Notes under the pieces: model-generated | Told to the model about the DNA's origin: nothing | The model's database searches: none | What the model saw: the letters and a program-made list of their open reading frames with translations, nothing else | Program-made: the position numbers and the translations under genes | In this document: one piece after another, positions 51,598 to 60,660 of the stretch | How the letters are laid out: every line of letters starts with the position of its first letter | How positions within the stretch are numbered: the stretch's first letter is position 1 | Assembly: GCA_030158305.1 (NCBI GenBank) | Contig: JAOATE010000047.1 | Coordinates: 1 to 64,000 of the forward strand | Direction: 5' to 3' | Source of the DNA: Burkholderiaceae bacterium | GTDB lineage: Bacteria; Pseudomonadota; Gammaproteobacteria; Burkholderiales; Burkholderiaceae_B | DNA length: 64,000 nucleotides

Positions 51598-54471
51598 TTA
51601 GCGACTTGTTTCTACTTGAACCAAGGGTTCGCTGGAAACCGCAACACGTGGCTTGGGCTCACGACCAAGTTTGATTGGGGTCACACGCTGGTTGGCCATC
51701 GCTTGCGCAACACGCACTGGATCACTTTCTACCCACTGCAGACCGGCTGTTTGAACAATGGCATGCAGTGTTGCAGTATCCGCAGGTGCTGCAGGTGCTG
51801 CAGGAGCTGCAATCGGAGCAGAAGGCGTTGTAGCAACTTGTACAGAAGCTGGCGCCGGTGTTGGTTGTACGGCGGCCGGAGCGACTTGAACAGGGGCTGA
51901 AACGACAGGCGTTGTTTCAGTTTGGACAAAAGCTGCACGAGCAGGCGTTGTCACGACTGGAGCTGCAACAACCGGAGCTGAAACAACTGGAGCTGAAACA
52001 ACTTGAGCTGAAACAACTGGCGCTGAAACAACCGGAGCTGCAACAACCGGAGCTGCAACAACCGGAGCTGAAACATGTGTGGCAATCACAGCGGGTGTTG
52101 AGGCTGGCGTTGAGCCATGTTCAACATAGTTAACCGGAGCGCCAGAAAGTGCGTTGCTTGACACATGGTCAAAGCCCGCGCCTTCTGAGGCTTGGTCCTC
52201 GCGACCATCCTGGTTGCTGCCTTCATCAGAGCCACGGCGTCCGCGACGGCTACGACGGCGACGGCGCTTACGCTCAGGATCATTTTGGTCAATGTCGTCT
52301 TCGCCTAGGCCTTGAGCTTCTAGGCCATTTTGCAAATTAGCCTGATCATCTGACAAATTGCTGGACGCTGGTGATGGGCGCGCAGCCTGTGGGCGACGCT
52401 CGTTAGTCGCAGCATTGTCGTTGGTCGTCAGATTTGTTGTGGCAACGCCATCAGCTTGGTCTGCACGAACCTCAGAGCCGTCTTCACGACGGTTACGACC
52501 GCGACCGCGACGGTTGCGATTGCCGCGTGCGTTGTCTTCGCCTTGTTCACCGGACTCAGTACGTGTCTGAGGTGCGCGATCTGAACGCTCGTCCGCCTTG
52601 GGGGCGCGACGATTGTCTGGCGTCGTGGCAGACTCGTTTGTTGCTGAACGGCCTTCGCCACGGTTGTCTGGACGACGTCCACGACCACCACGATTGCCAC
52701 CGCGTCGGTCACCTTGCGCAGAGCGTCCACGCTCACGTGAGTCAGTTGGCTTGGTCGCTTCCTCTTTTTTCTCGGAGGAACCCGTTAGCCAGCTAAAGAA
52801 GCGTGAGAACAATCCTGGTGTCGCATTGGCGTCTGCTTTTTTGGCAGGCGTTGAGGAGACAGGGGCGGGTTGTGCGGGTGTGATGCCTTTGACCAAGGCC
52901 TCGGGTTTTGCTTTGATTTCCTGCTCTTTAGGCGCCCAGCTCATGTCAGTCGAGGGGGCATCGACTAAGTCAAAGCTTGTTTTGATGTCTTCTAAGCGAG
53001 GATCATCGTGACGCAAGCGCTCAATGTGGTGATGTGGTGTCTCGAGATGACGGTTAGGAATCAGGATCAAATTGACCTTGAGACGTGTCTCGATCTTGGT
53101 GATATCTGAACGCTTTTCATTGAGCAAGAAAGTGGCCACATCAACGGGGACCTGTGCATGCACGGCCGCCGTGTTTTCCTTCATGGCTTCTTCTTGGAGC
53201 AGACGCAAGACTTGCAGCGCGCTCGATTCGGCATCACGAATCACGCCAGTGCCATTACAGCGTGGGCATGTGATGTGTGAGCCTTCGTTCAGCGCGGGAC
53301 GCAGACGCTGGCGTGACAGTTCCATCAGACCAAAACGGGAAATTTTGCCCATTTGGACGCGCGCACGGTCAAAGTGCAGCGCATCGCGCAGTCGATTTTC
53401 AACAGCGCGTTGATTTTTCGTGTCTTCCATATCGATGAAGTCGATCACGATCAAACCGCCCAAGTCACGCAGGCGTAATTGACGCGCAACTTCGTCAGCC
53501 GCTTCTTGGTTGGTACGCAAGGCTGTTTCTTCGATATCAGCACCACGAGTGGCGCGAGCGGAGTTGACGTCGACAGCAACCAAAGCCTCGGTGTGATCAA
53601 TCACGACGGAGCCGCCCGAAGGCAGGTCTACCGTGCGCGAATAGGCTGTTTCGATCTGGTGTTCGATTTGAAAGCGCGAGAACAAGGGCACATCGTCGCG
53701 ATAACGTTTGACGCGTTCGACGTTGTCGGGCATCACCACGCTCATGAAGGCTGTGGCCTGATCTGCGATATCGTCTGTGTCGATCAAAATCTCACCGATA
53801 TCTGGCGAGAAATAGTCACGGATGGCACGAATGACAAGGCTGGATTCGAGGTAAATCAGAATCGGAGCGGGATTATCCTTGGCAGCGCCATCAATCGCAG
53901 TCCAAAGCTGCATCAGATAGGACATATCCCATTGCAGTTCTTCGGCGTTACGACCAATGCCTGCCGTACGAGCAATGATGCTCATGCCGGTTGGGATGGT
54001 CAGCTGGTCCATTGCTTCGCGAAGCTCTTGACGCTCCTCGCCCTCGACGCGGCGTGAAACACCGCCGCCACGTGGGTTGTTTGGCATCAAAACTAAGTAG
54101 CGGCCTGCGAGGGAGATAAAGGTGGTAAGTGCCGCTCCCTTGTTGCCACGCTCTTCTTTTTCAACTTGAACGATCAGTTCCTGACCTTCGCGCAGGGCGT
54201 CTTGAATACGCGCTGACCGAACGTCTACGCCTTCTTTGAAATAGCTGCGTGCGATTTCTTTGAAGGGTAAAAAGCCGTGACGGTCTTCGCCGTAATTGAC
54301 AAAGCAAGCTTCGAGGCCTGGCTCAATGCGGGTAATGACGCCTTTGTAGATGTTGCCTTTACGCTGTTCGCGTCCGGCGATTTCGATGTCGAGGTCGATG
54401 AGCTTTTGCCCGTCGACGATTGCAACGCGCAGTTCTTCTTGGTGCGTCGCGTTAAACAGCATGCGCTTCAT
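51598..54471 (-). CDS. rne: Ribonuclease E
   Basis: Endoribonuclease and degradosome scaffold. Start ATG 54471 (MKRMLFNATHQEELRVAIV) gives 957 residues; sequence upstream in frame is part of the leader. S1 domain about 40-120, catalytic core with AVDVNSARATRG (about 294) and VIDFIDMED (about 340), zinc-link CPRCNG (about 402). The C-terminal half is disordered: three Arg-rich blocks (RRGGNRGGRGRR, RNRRGRGRNRR, RKRRRRRSRRGRR), a VVSAP/VVAAP repeat (about 799-838), and a conserved end. Gene is divergent from rluC, as in E. coli. Confidence 0.97.
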   Translation of the reverse strand: MKRMLFNATHQEELRVAIVDGQKLIDLDIEIAGREQRKGNIYKGVITRIEPGLEACFVNYGEDRHGFLPFKEIARSYFKEGVDVRSARIQDALREGQELIVQVEKEERGNKGAALTTFISLAGRYLVLMPNNPRGGGVSRRVEGEERQELREAMDQLTIPTGMSIIARTAGIGRNAEELQWDMSYLMQLWTAIDGAAKDNPAPILIYLESSLVIRAIRDYFSPDIGEILIDTDDIADQATAFMSVVMPDNVERVKRYRDDVPLFSRFQIEHQIETAYSRTVDLPSGGSVVIDHTEALVAVDVNSARATRGADIEETALRTNQEAADEVARQLRLRDLGGLIVIDFIDMEDTKNQRAVENRLRDALHFDRARVQMGKISRFGLMELSRQRLRPALNEGSHITCPRCNGTGVIRDAESSALQVLRLLQEEAMKENTAAVHAQVPVDVATFLLNEKRSDITKIETRLKVNLILIPNRHLETPHHHIERLRHDDPRLEDIKTSFDLVDAPSTDMSWAPKEQEIKAKPEALVKGITPAQPAPVSSTPAKKADANATPGLFSRFFSWLTGSSEKKEEATKPTDSRERGRSAQGDRRGGNRGGRGRRPDNRGEGRSATNESATTPDNRRAPKADERSDRAPQTRTESGEQGEDNARGNRNRRGRGRNRREDGSEVRADQADGVATTNLTTNDNAATNERRPQAARPSPASSNLSDDQANLQNGLEAQGLGEDDIDQNDPERKRRRRRSRRGRRGSDEGSNQDGREDQASEGAGFDHVSSNALSGAPVNYVEHGSTPASTPAVIATHVSAPVVAAPVVAAPVVSAPVVSAQVVSAPVVSAPVVAAPVVTTPARAAFVQTETTPVVSAPVQVAPAAVQPTPAPASVQVATTPSAPIAAPAAPAAPADTATLHAIVQTAGLQWVESDPVRVAQAMANQRVTPIKLGREPKPRVAVSSEPLVQVETSR
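51959..52078 (-). repeat. 15-base tandem repeat in the rne 3' half
   Basis: Eight near-identical 15-base units (plus strand form GGAGCTGAAACAACT, with C/A and T/C variants) coding for VVSAP/VVAAP pentapeptides in the disordered RNase E tail. The unit length keeps the frame, so copy number can change without breaking the protein. No spacers, so not a CRISPR array. Confidence 0.85.
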
Positions 54472-55038
54472 GAGAAAGTTTCTCCATTTAAATGGCGCGC
54501 CGGAAATCGACGCGCAGCCACGCGTTGTTGGCTGCGAAACACTGAAGCAGGCTAAGAGGACGCGCGCCCTGTCGGGACGCACGAAGAAAAGGTCTTTAGA
54601 CCGGCACTGTGCGCCCTAAGGCGCGGGGTTCATTCAGCAGGAGGGTCAGGATCACAAGAGTGTTTGACAAAAGTGGTTGACTAAAAAATTGCTGTGAACA
54701 TCAGGCGGATATGTGTCAAACGCCTGGTGCAGGGATACGACGGTTTCTTGCTTTTAATCTTGCTCTTAATTCAGTATCGCGCGCGGCACGAAGGGGTTGC
54801 ACATCCCCGGCGCGGGCGAAACGTGAAAACGTCGCAACAACGCGCCTGAAGTGCATCCCGGTCTAGCCGACGACCAGCAACCCAGAGGGCAAGAAAGCAA
54901 GCGGTACAATACAAATATAGTGCAGTGCGCGATCCAGTCGGAGACGTGACATAAAGTTGCATCTCTACGAAGGAAGGGTTTTCAACCCGGCTTTCTTAAC
55001 CCTTTTAAGGCTTGCCCGATTATAAGCCCCTTTTGCTG
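54472..55038. promoter_or_regulatory. rne leader and rne/rluC divergent intergenic region
   Basis: 567 bases without a gene. Near rne: palindrome GAGAAA-G-TTTCTC (54472-54484) touching the start codon and including its GGAG, palindromes CCATTTAAATGG (54484-54495) and GGCGCGCC (54494-54501), and an 8-pair hairpin CGCAGCCA/TGGCTGCG (54513-54536). Further out: GGTC-TTTA-GACC (54591-54602), GCGCC-CTAA-GGCGC (54611-54624), inverted repeat GTTTGACA/TGTCAAAC (54662/54714). TACAAT at 54905 is a possible -10 towards rluC. No open reading frame looks coding. E. coli rne has a long self-regulating leader, and this may be equivalent. Confidence 0.5.
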
Positions 55039-56097
55039 ATGCGCAAAGATTCCATAGCCCCTTCGAAAAATGCGACCCAACACAGATTGAAATCCGTGCG
55101 AAAAACGGTTTCATCCTTGACTTCAATCAATGAGACTAAAAATAACTTGTCCTTAGACCCTAAAGTGCCTGCTGTCGTGCCCGTTGTTCGGATGATCGAG
55201 GTGACCGAGGAGCATGACGGTCAGCGTTTAGATAACTTTCTGATGCGTCTGTGTAAAGGCGTGCCCAAAAGTCACATTTATAAAGCGGTCCGGGGTGGGG
55301 AGGTTCGCGTCAATAAGGGCAGGGTCGCACCTGATGATCGAGTCAAGCTCGGAGATCTCGTGCGTGTGCCACCGATGCGTTTGCCCGCACCGGATGAAAA
55401 GCGGGCGGTGCCAGGCAGTGAATTTCCAATCGTTTTCGAGGATGAAGGCTTGCTAGTCATTGACAAGCCGGCGGGTACCGCTGTTCACGGCGGTAGCGGT
55501 GTGTCGTTTGGTGTGATCGAAGCGCTTCGGGCAGCACGACCTGAGGCAAAGTTTTTAGAATTAGCGCATCGGCTTGATCGTGATACGTCAGGATTGCTGA
55601 TGATCGCCAAAAAAAGAAACGTGTTGCTGGCCTTGCACGAAATGTTTAGAACGGGTGGTGGTAGGAAGCATTACTTAGCATTGGTGGAGGGTGACTGGGT
55701 CAACGCCAGACAGCATATTCGCCTGCCTTTAGTGAAATGGACGACCCAGACAGGTGAACGCCGCGTAAAAGTCGAGGCCGAAGGTCAAGTCTCCCACACG
55801 ATTGTTAGTGCAGAGCGTCGTTTCAATGGCTATAGTTTGGTCGATGCCGAACTTCGGACTGGCAGAACGCATCAGATACGGGTGCATTTGGCCTCAAGTG
55901 GATTTCCAATTGTGGGCGACGATAAATACGGACGCGACGAAACGCGCGCCCAATTCAGCAAGTTAGGGTTCTCAAGAATGTTTTTGCATGCCTGTCGGCT
56001 GGAAATGCCTCATCCTTTGACTCAAGAGCCGATGGTGCTTGAGGCGCAGTTGCCACCAAGTTGTGAAAAAATCCTCCAAAAGCTGGAGGCACTATGA
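55039..56097 (+). CDS. rluC: 23S rRNA pseudouridine synthase RluC-type
   Basis: Makes pseudouridines in 23S rRNA. S4 domain (DGQRLDNFLMRLCKGVPKSHIYK and EVRVNKGRV) then RluA-type catalytic domain with HRLDRDTSGLL catalytic Asp. From ATG 55039 it has 352 residues; the first 50 are Lys/Ser/Thr-rich and not conserved, and ATG 55192 (MIEVTEEHDG) is a reasonable alternative start. No clear ribosome-binding site before 55039. The stop overlaps the next gene by four bases. Confidence 0.92.
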   Translation: MRKDSIAPSKNATQHRLKSVRKTVSSLTSINETKNNLSLDPKVPAVVPVVRMIEVTEEHDGQRLDNFLMRLCKGVPKSHIYKAVRGGEVRVNKGRVAPDDRVKLGDLVRVPPMRLPAPDEKRAVPGSEFPIVFEDEGLLVIDKPAGTAVHGGSGVSFGVIEALRAARPEAKFLELAHRLDRDTSGLLMIAKKRNVLLALHEMFRTGGGRKHYLALVEGDWVNARQHIRLPLVKWTTQTGERRVKVEAEGQVSHTIVSAERRFNGYSLVDAELRTGRTHQIRVHLASSGFPIVGDDKYGRDETRAQFSKLGFSRMFLHACRLEMPHPLTQEPMVLEAQLPPSCEKILQKLEAL

Positions 56098-56750
56098 CCC
56101 CTTATTCAGTCATTGTGTTCGACTGGGATGGCACATTGATGGACTCGACGCACAGTATCGTTGCGGCGATCCAAGGGGCCTGTCGTGATTTGGAGTTGAG
56201 GGTGCCGACCGCCGCCGAGGCTGCGTGGGTCATTGGTTTGTCCCTGGAGCCCGCTTTGCGGCGCGCGGTGCCGGACTTAACCCCTTCGATGGAGCCGCTC
56301 TTTTTAGAACGTTACCGACATCACTATCTGTCTAAAGATACCCAGCTCAAGTTGTTTGATGGTGTCACTGAAATGCTGAGCGACCTGCAAGCTGCGGGCG
56401 CTACGTTGGCTGTTGCAACGGGTAAAAGTCGTGTTGGCTTAAATCGTGCCCTGACAGCGACCTCGCTACACAGCGCGTTTGCCGCAACACGCACGGCGGA
56501 TGAAACCTTTGGTAAACCACACCCTGGCATGTTGTTGGAACTCATCGACGAACTAATGGTCGAACCTCATCAAATGGTGATGGTGGGCGATACCTCGCAT
56601 GATCTGACGATGGCTGCAAACGCAGGCGTACATGGTATTGGGGTGGCGTATGGTGCACACCCTGAAAGTGAGTTGCGTGGATGCCCTCATCATACGATCG
56701 CGCCCGATGTGCCGAGTTTGCATCAGTGGTTGCGCGAGCGAATTGTCTGA
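56094..56750 (+). CDS. HAD-family phosphatase (Gph/PGP-like)
   Basis: A 218-residue haloacid dehalogenase-like hydrolase. Motif I FDWDGTLMDS with nucleophile D10 and acid D12, motif II VATGKS, Lys in FGKPHP, and motif III MVGDTSHDLTMAANAG. Resembles phosphoglycolate phosphatase-type proteins that follow rluC in many betaproteobacteria; substrate unknown, so no symbol. Translationally coupled to rluC. Confidence 0.9.
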   Translation: MTPYSVIVFDWDGTLMDSTHSIVAAIQGACRDLELRVPTAAEAAWVIGLSLEPALRRAVPDLTPSMEPLFLERYRHHYLSKDTQLKLFDGVTEMLSDLQAAGATLAVATGKSRVGLNRALTATSLHSAFAATRTADETFGKPHPGMLLELIDELMVEPHQMVMVGDTSHDLTMAANAGVHGIGVAYGAHPESELRGCPHHTIAPDVPSLHQWLRERIV

Positions 56751-56852
56751 CCTAAACGCGAAAGTCAAAGATTGTAAAACCCACAGACTGTATGTGATTG
56801 GGTGGTATGAAATGTGTTTCAATCGGCTCAATCCCTACTGACGGAGTTTCTC

Positions 56853-57812
56853 ATGCCTGTTTACCGCTATCCACGTATTCGTGCCAGTGAAATCACACCT
56901 GAAGAAATTTGGCAAAGTCGCCGTCAGTGGATGAAAGCGGCAGGTGCAAGTTTTGCTGCGGGCACGCTTGCCGGACTCCCTCAGCTCAGCTCAGCCGCAA
57001 GCTTGGCGGCCCTAGAAGCGCAACGTTCCTCCAAGTTTGTCTTGATGGAACCTGTCACGCCAGAAAAAGACGCAACGACCTATAACAACTTCTTTGAGTT
57101 TGGGATGGACAAAGGCGACCCGGTTAAATATGCCGGCAAAATGCAGACTTCGCCTTGGAAGCTTCGTGTAGAAGGTGAGTGTGCTGCACCTAAAACATTC
57201 GATCTCGATGATTTGCGCAAACTTGCTCCACTCGAGGACCGCACCTATAGGATGCGTTGTGTCGAGGGCTGGTCAATGGCCATTCCCTGGATTGGTTACT
57301 CGATGTCAGAGCTGATCAAACAAGTCCAACCCAATAGCAATGCGAAGTTTGTTGAGTTCGTCACGGATGTGCAACCTAAAAATATGCCCGGTGTCAGGAC
57401 GCGTTCGATCGAGTGGCCTTACCGTGATGGTTTGAGGATGGACGAAGCGATGCATCCACTGACCATGCTTGTCATGGGGATGTATGGCAAAGTGTTGCCC
57501 AATCAAAATGGCGCCCCTGTTCGCATGGTGGTGCCATGGAAATATGGTTTTAAGTCTGTTAAATCCATCGTGACGATTCGTTTGCTTGAAAAACAACCTG
57601 TAGGAAGCTGGGAGCAGTCGCAGCCTTCGGAGTATGGGTTTTATTCAAACGTCAATCCCGAGGTGTCGCATCCTCGTTGGAGCCAAGCGACCGAGCGACG
57701 TATAGGTGAAGATGGTGTTTTTTCACCTAAGCGTAAAACGCTCATGCTCAATGGTTATGCCAATGAGGTAGGGTCCCTTTACGCAGGCATGGACTTGCGT
57801 AAAAACTACTGA
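56853..57812 (+). CDS. msrP: Periplasmic protein-methionine-sulfoxide reductase catalytic subunit (molybdoenzyme)
   Basis: Repairs oxidised methionines in periplasmic proteins, receiving electrons from MsrQ. Start ATG 56853 with GGAG at 56843-56846; 319 residues. A Tat signal with [16 protein letters not shown] (R23, R24) precedes the sulfite-oxidase-fold domain; the molybdenum ligand is C136 ([14 protein letters not shown]). Followed 11 bases later by msrQ. Needs molybdopterin and the Tat pathway, not seen in the window. Confidence 0.96.
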   Translation: MPVYRYPRIRASEITPEEIWQSRRQWMKAAGASFAAGTLAGLPQLSSAASLAALEAQRSSKFVLMEPVTPEKDATTYNNFFEFGMDKGDPVKYAGKMQTSPWKLRVEGECAAPKTFDLDDLRKLAPLEDRTYRMRCVEGWSMAIPWIGYSMSELIKQVQPNSNAKFVEFVTDVQPKNMPGVRTRSIEWPYRDGLRMDEAMHPLTMLVMGMYGKVLPNQNGAPVRMVVPWKYGFKSVKSIVTIRLLEKQPVGSWEQSQPSEYGFYSNVNPEVSHPRWSQATERRIGEDGVFSPKRKTLMLNGYANEVGSLYAGMDLRKNY

Positions 57813-57822
57813 GCTCAACGGT

Positions 57823-58431
57823 TTGCAAGCGCTCTCGGTCAAAGCGTTTGACCGCGCGAAACCACTCCTTTTTATTGCAGGGCTTTATCCTCTGCTGAGA
57901 TGGGTGGTGCTTGGCTTTCAACAGGCACTCACCGCCAATCCAGTCGAGTTTTTAACGCGCTCCTCTGGTACCTGGACGCTCGTTTGCTTGTTGGTGACCT
58001 TGTCGATTTCGCCACTGCGTCAATGGCTCAAGCAACCCGCTCTCTTGCGTTGGCGACGGATGTGCGGACTATTCGCATTCTTTTATGCCGTCTTGCATGC
58101 GTTGACTTGGGCCTGGTGGGATCAAAATTTCGAGTGGATTCCCATGTTGTCAGACATTTGGAAAAGGCCGTTCATTCTGGTGGGCGCCGCCGCATTTTTA
58201 ACGATGAGCTTGTTGGCTGTGACTTCGACCCATGGTTGGATGCGACGTCTTGGCAAACGTTGGCAGTATTTGCACCGATCCATTTACCTGATCGGTGTGT
58301 TGGCGATCCTGCACTACTGGTGGCATAAACAAGGCAAGAGCGATTTTGACACTGTCTTGATTTATGCCGCCGTGTTGGCGATCTTACTGGCCTGGCGGGT
58401 CAGGCGCGCTTGGTTAAAGCGCAGAGCCTGA
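57823..58431 (+). CDS. msrQ: Heme-binding membrane subunit of MsrPQ
   Basis: Inner-membrane b-type heme protein feeding electrons to MsrP. About 202 residues, five or six hydrophobic helices, with conserved His in FFYAVLHALTWAWW and HRSIYLIG and in ILHYWWHKQG. The only family-compatible start is TTG 57823; no ATG lies near. The 3' end overlaps convergent amiD by 18 bases. Confidence 0.93.
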   Translation: MQALSVKAFDRAKPLLFIAGLYPLLRWVVLGFQQALTANPVEFLTRSSGTWTLVCLLVTLSISPLRQWLKQPALLRWRRMCGLFAFFYAVLHALTWAWWDQNFEWIPMLSDIWKRPFILVGAAAFLTMSLLAVTSTHGWMRRLGKRWQYLHRSIYLIGVLAILHYWWHKQGKSDFDTVLIYAAVLAILLAWRVRRAWLKRRA

Positions 58432-59253
58432 GGTGGGTAAAGCCATGAGTCTGGCTGCGGTTTGCGGATCAGGTCTGCTGGTGACGCGGTCTGAACGGTA
58501 GTGCATTTGAAAAGCACCAATCGCAGCGAGTGTTTGCGCATCAAAATAATTTGACTCAGGTACTTGATAGCCCACGCGTTTGAGTTGCTTTTGAAACCAG
58601 CCCGCATCGGGATAGCCAGTGCGAACAAAGTTAGCCTCGTATTTGGCAGCGGCGGCTTCATCAAACCATCTCCCGACACCTGCTTGCGCGAGTTTTTTCC
58701 ACGGAAACGAAGGACCCGGATCGATTTTGCGCATGGGCGCCACATCGCTATGTCCGACGATATTTTCAGGTGTGATGTTGTTGCGCTTGGCGACATCGCG
58801 TGTGAGTTCGATCACGGCAGCAATTTGTGCGTCGGAGTAGGGAATGCCTTTGTCTCCGTTGCTGTTACGGGTCCAGCCCGGATGGACGATTTCTATACCG
58901 ATAGAGCGTTGATTAAGAAAAGTCCGACCATACCAGCTGCTCTCTCCAGCATGCCAGGCGCTCTTGTCCTCTGACACTAGCCGATAGACAACGGGCGGCT
59001 TGTCGTCTGTGACAACATAATGTGCGCTGACATCGCGATTGGTCAATGTCATCAGTGCACTGGGTTTGGTGGAGGCGGTGTAATGCAGCACGATGACGTC
59101 GATTCGACCACTTTGTCCGCGAGATTTCATGGAGTCGTCATAGCGCACCGGACCGCCGACCTGAGACGCGCAACCAGTCAGCAACAAGGCTATAAAGAAA
59201 ATGGTGAGGCGTTTGTAGAAGTAACTAGCTTGTAAAGCGAACGAGTGCATCAT
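58414..59253 (-). CDS. amiD: Lipoprotein N-acetylmuramoyl-L-alanine amidase, AmiD-like
   Basis: Cleaves the lactyl-amide bond of peptidoglycan. A 279-residue protein with a lipoprotein signal ending LLLTGC (C28 lipidated), an Amidase_2 domain (about 50-190) whose zinc ligands include H57 (VLHYTA) and the GHSDVAPMRKIDPG loop, and a C-terminal peptidoglycan-binding helical domain (about 205-270). The layout matches E. coli AmiD more than cytoplasmic AmpD. ATG overlaps the methyltransferase stop. Confidence 0.9.
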   Translation of the reverse strand: MMHSFALQASYFYKRLTIFFIALLLTGCASQVGGPVRYDDSMKSRGQSGRIDVIVLHYTASTKPSALMTLTNRDVSAHYVVTDDKPPVVYRLVSEDKSAWHAGESSWYGRTFLNQRSIGIEIVHPGWTRNSNGDKGIPYSDAQIAAVIELTRDVAKRNNITPENIVGHSDVAPMRKIDPGPSFPWKKLAQAGVGRWFDEAAAAKYEANFVRTGYPDAGWFQKQLKRVGYQVPESNYFDAQTLAAIGAFQMHYRSDRVTSRPDPQTAARLMALPTSGSAL

Positions 59254-59999
59254 GCGGCCTGAAATAAAAAGAGGGTCGGGTGCTTGTCAAGCGCGGGGGC
59301 TGGCTGCGATTTCCACTGTGAAATAGTCAGTGTACGAATCCATTCGTCAGGCGTCGTGACGGAGCGTGCCACGCACAGTCTGGTGTTTCCTTTGAGGTGT
59401 TCGATCAGGCTGTTAAACATCGCCTGATTACGATAAGGCGTTTCAATAAAAAGTTGTGATTGCTTTTGTTTTGCTGAGGTTTGCTCCCACGTCCTGAGCT
59501 GCTTGGCGCGCTCAGTAGGTTCGACAGGTGCATAGCCATGAAAAGCGAAGCGCTGGCCATCTAAGCCGCTCGCCATCAGCCCTAACAAAATAGAGGAGGG
59601 GCCGACCCAAGGTTTGACAGGGGCACCCATCTGGTGTGCCAGCGCGACTGCCCGAGCACCTGGATCCGCGACCGCTGGACAACCCGCATCGGAGACCAAG
59701 CCAATGTCCTGACCTGATTGAAGTGGGGCTAACCAACTCTTTAGCACGTCATCTTCCACGCGGGCGTTGAGCTCGTGGATGGTGATGTCCTGCAAAGGGT
59801 GAGAGAGGGGGGTTAGCTTTAAAAAAGCGCGGGCGACCTTGGCGCTCTCAGCAATGTAGGTGCTGAGGCCGCCTGCCTGGATTTGTGCCTGAGTGGGCAG
59901 CCATTGGTTGATTGGAGCCTCACCCAACCCAACGGGAATCAAGTGCAAGGTGCCGAAATTGCTCTGGCGAACTGTGTTTTTTTTAGGATCGGACATCAT
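59250..59999 (-). CDS. Tetrapyrrole-methylase-family SAM-dependent methyltransferase
   Basis: A 249-residue protein of the tetrapyrrole methylase fold, related to RsmI but not typical: it has GTLHLIPVGLG at the N-terminus and the LVSDAGCPAVADPG SAM-binding loop, and WVGPSSILLGLMASGL. True RsmI proteins are usually longer and contain different flanking blocks, so I leave the symbol blank. A homologue adjacent to maf is common in Burkholderiales. Coupled to amiD by a four-base overlap. Confidence 0.85.
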   Translation of the reverse strand: MMSDPKKNTVRQSNFGTLHLIPVGLGEAPINQWLPTQAQIQAGGLSTYIAESAKVARAFLKLTPLSHPLQDITIHELNARVEDDVLKSWLAPLQSGQDIGLVSDAGCPAVADPGARAVALAHQMGAPVKPWVGPSSILLGLMASGLDGQRFAFHGYAPVEPTERAKQLRTWEQTSAKQKQSQLFIETPYRNQAMFNSLIEHLKGNTRLCVARSVTTPDEWIRTLTISQWKSQPAPALDKHPTLFLFQAA

Positions 60000-60021
60000 C
60001 TGAGCTTTGTGGGGGTGCGGT

Positions 60022-60660
60022 CTAGTTCATTTCAGCATGATCAAGTGGATCGAGGCCGAAGTCTGTTAATAGGCGGGTCAGGGCAATCAGAGGTAGACCA
60101 ATAATAGAAGTCGGATCTGAACTTTCCATGCTTTGCATGAGAGCAATGCCCAATGATTCAGCTTTTGCGCTTCCGGCAGTGTCAAAGGGGGTGTCAATGG
60201 CTAAGTATCGGTTAATTGCGGCGTCAGTCAGAGTGCGAAAGACGCAAATGGTCGGGACTTCGACTGTTTGGATGTGTTGATCCAGCGCAACGGACATTGC
60301 GCTATGAAACACGACTGTCTGGCCGGAAAGCGTTCGCAATTGGCGCTGGGCGCTTGCTTGATCGCCAGGTTTGCCGATCGGGGTGCCATGAAGCGAAGCT
60401 GCCTGATCTGCACCAATGACAATATGGCCAGGATATTTGGTGGCGACAATCTGAGCTTTTGCATGTGCGAGACGCAAGGCGAGCGATCTTGGATCCTCTC
60501 CCTGTAAAGGTGTTTCATCCACATCGGGAGATACCGTAAAAAAAGGAATTCTTAGTCTTGACAGAAGCTCTCGCCTGTAGGGTGAGCTGGAGGCCAGAAT
60601 TAATGGGGTAGCCACTGTTGTTTTGGACGCGTTTGAAATTGACGATGCAGGTAAAAACAC
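60022..60660 (-). CDS. Maf-like nucleotide pyrophosphatase (YceF type)
   Basis: Hydrolyses modified or non-canonical nucleotides; the E. coli YceF paralogue, in the same neighbourhood, acts on 7-methyl-GTP. The 212-residue protein has the N-terminal ILASSSPYRRELL signature and DVDET, GKPGDQASAQRQL. Start is GTG 60660, with AGAGA upstream; a GTG at residue 16 is an alternative. Divergent from yceD, whose promoter overlaps this gene's 5' end. Confidence 0.9.
   Translation of the reverse strand: MFLPASSISNASKTTVATPLILASSSPYRRELLSRLRIPFFTVSPDVDETPLQGEDPRSLALRLAHAKAQIVATKYPGHIVIGADQAASLHGTPIGKPGDQASAQRQLRTLSGQTVVFHSAMSVALDQHIQTVEVPTICVFRTLTDAAINRYLAIDTPFDTAGSAKAESLGIALMQSMESSDPTSIIGLPLIALTRLLTDFGLDPLDHAEMN

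Noticed and set aside
51959-52078. CRISPR-like tandem repeats
   Set aside because: Units are contiguous 15-base copies with no spacers and code in frame for the RNase E tail.
51616-52340. Plus-strand open frames across the rne 3' half with leucine/glutamine-rich repeats
   Set aside because: They are the reverse of the VVSAP repeat and Arg-rich blocks of RNase E; no independent start signals.
54472-54582. Extended N-terminus of RNase E
   Set aside because: The family start MKRMLFNA is at 54471 with GGAG upstream; the additional 37 codons are leader sequence full of palindromes.
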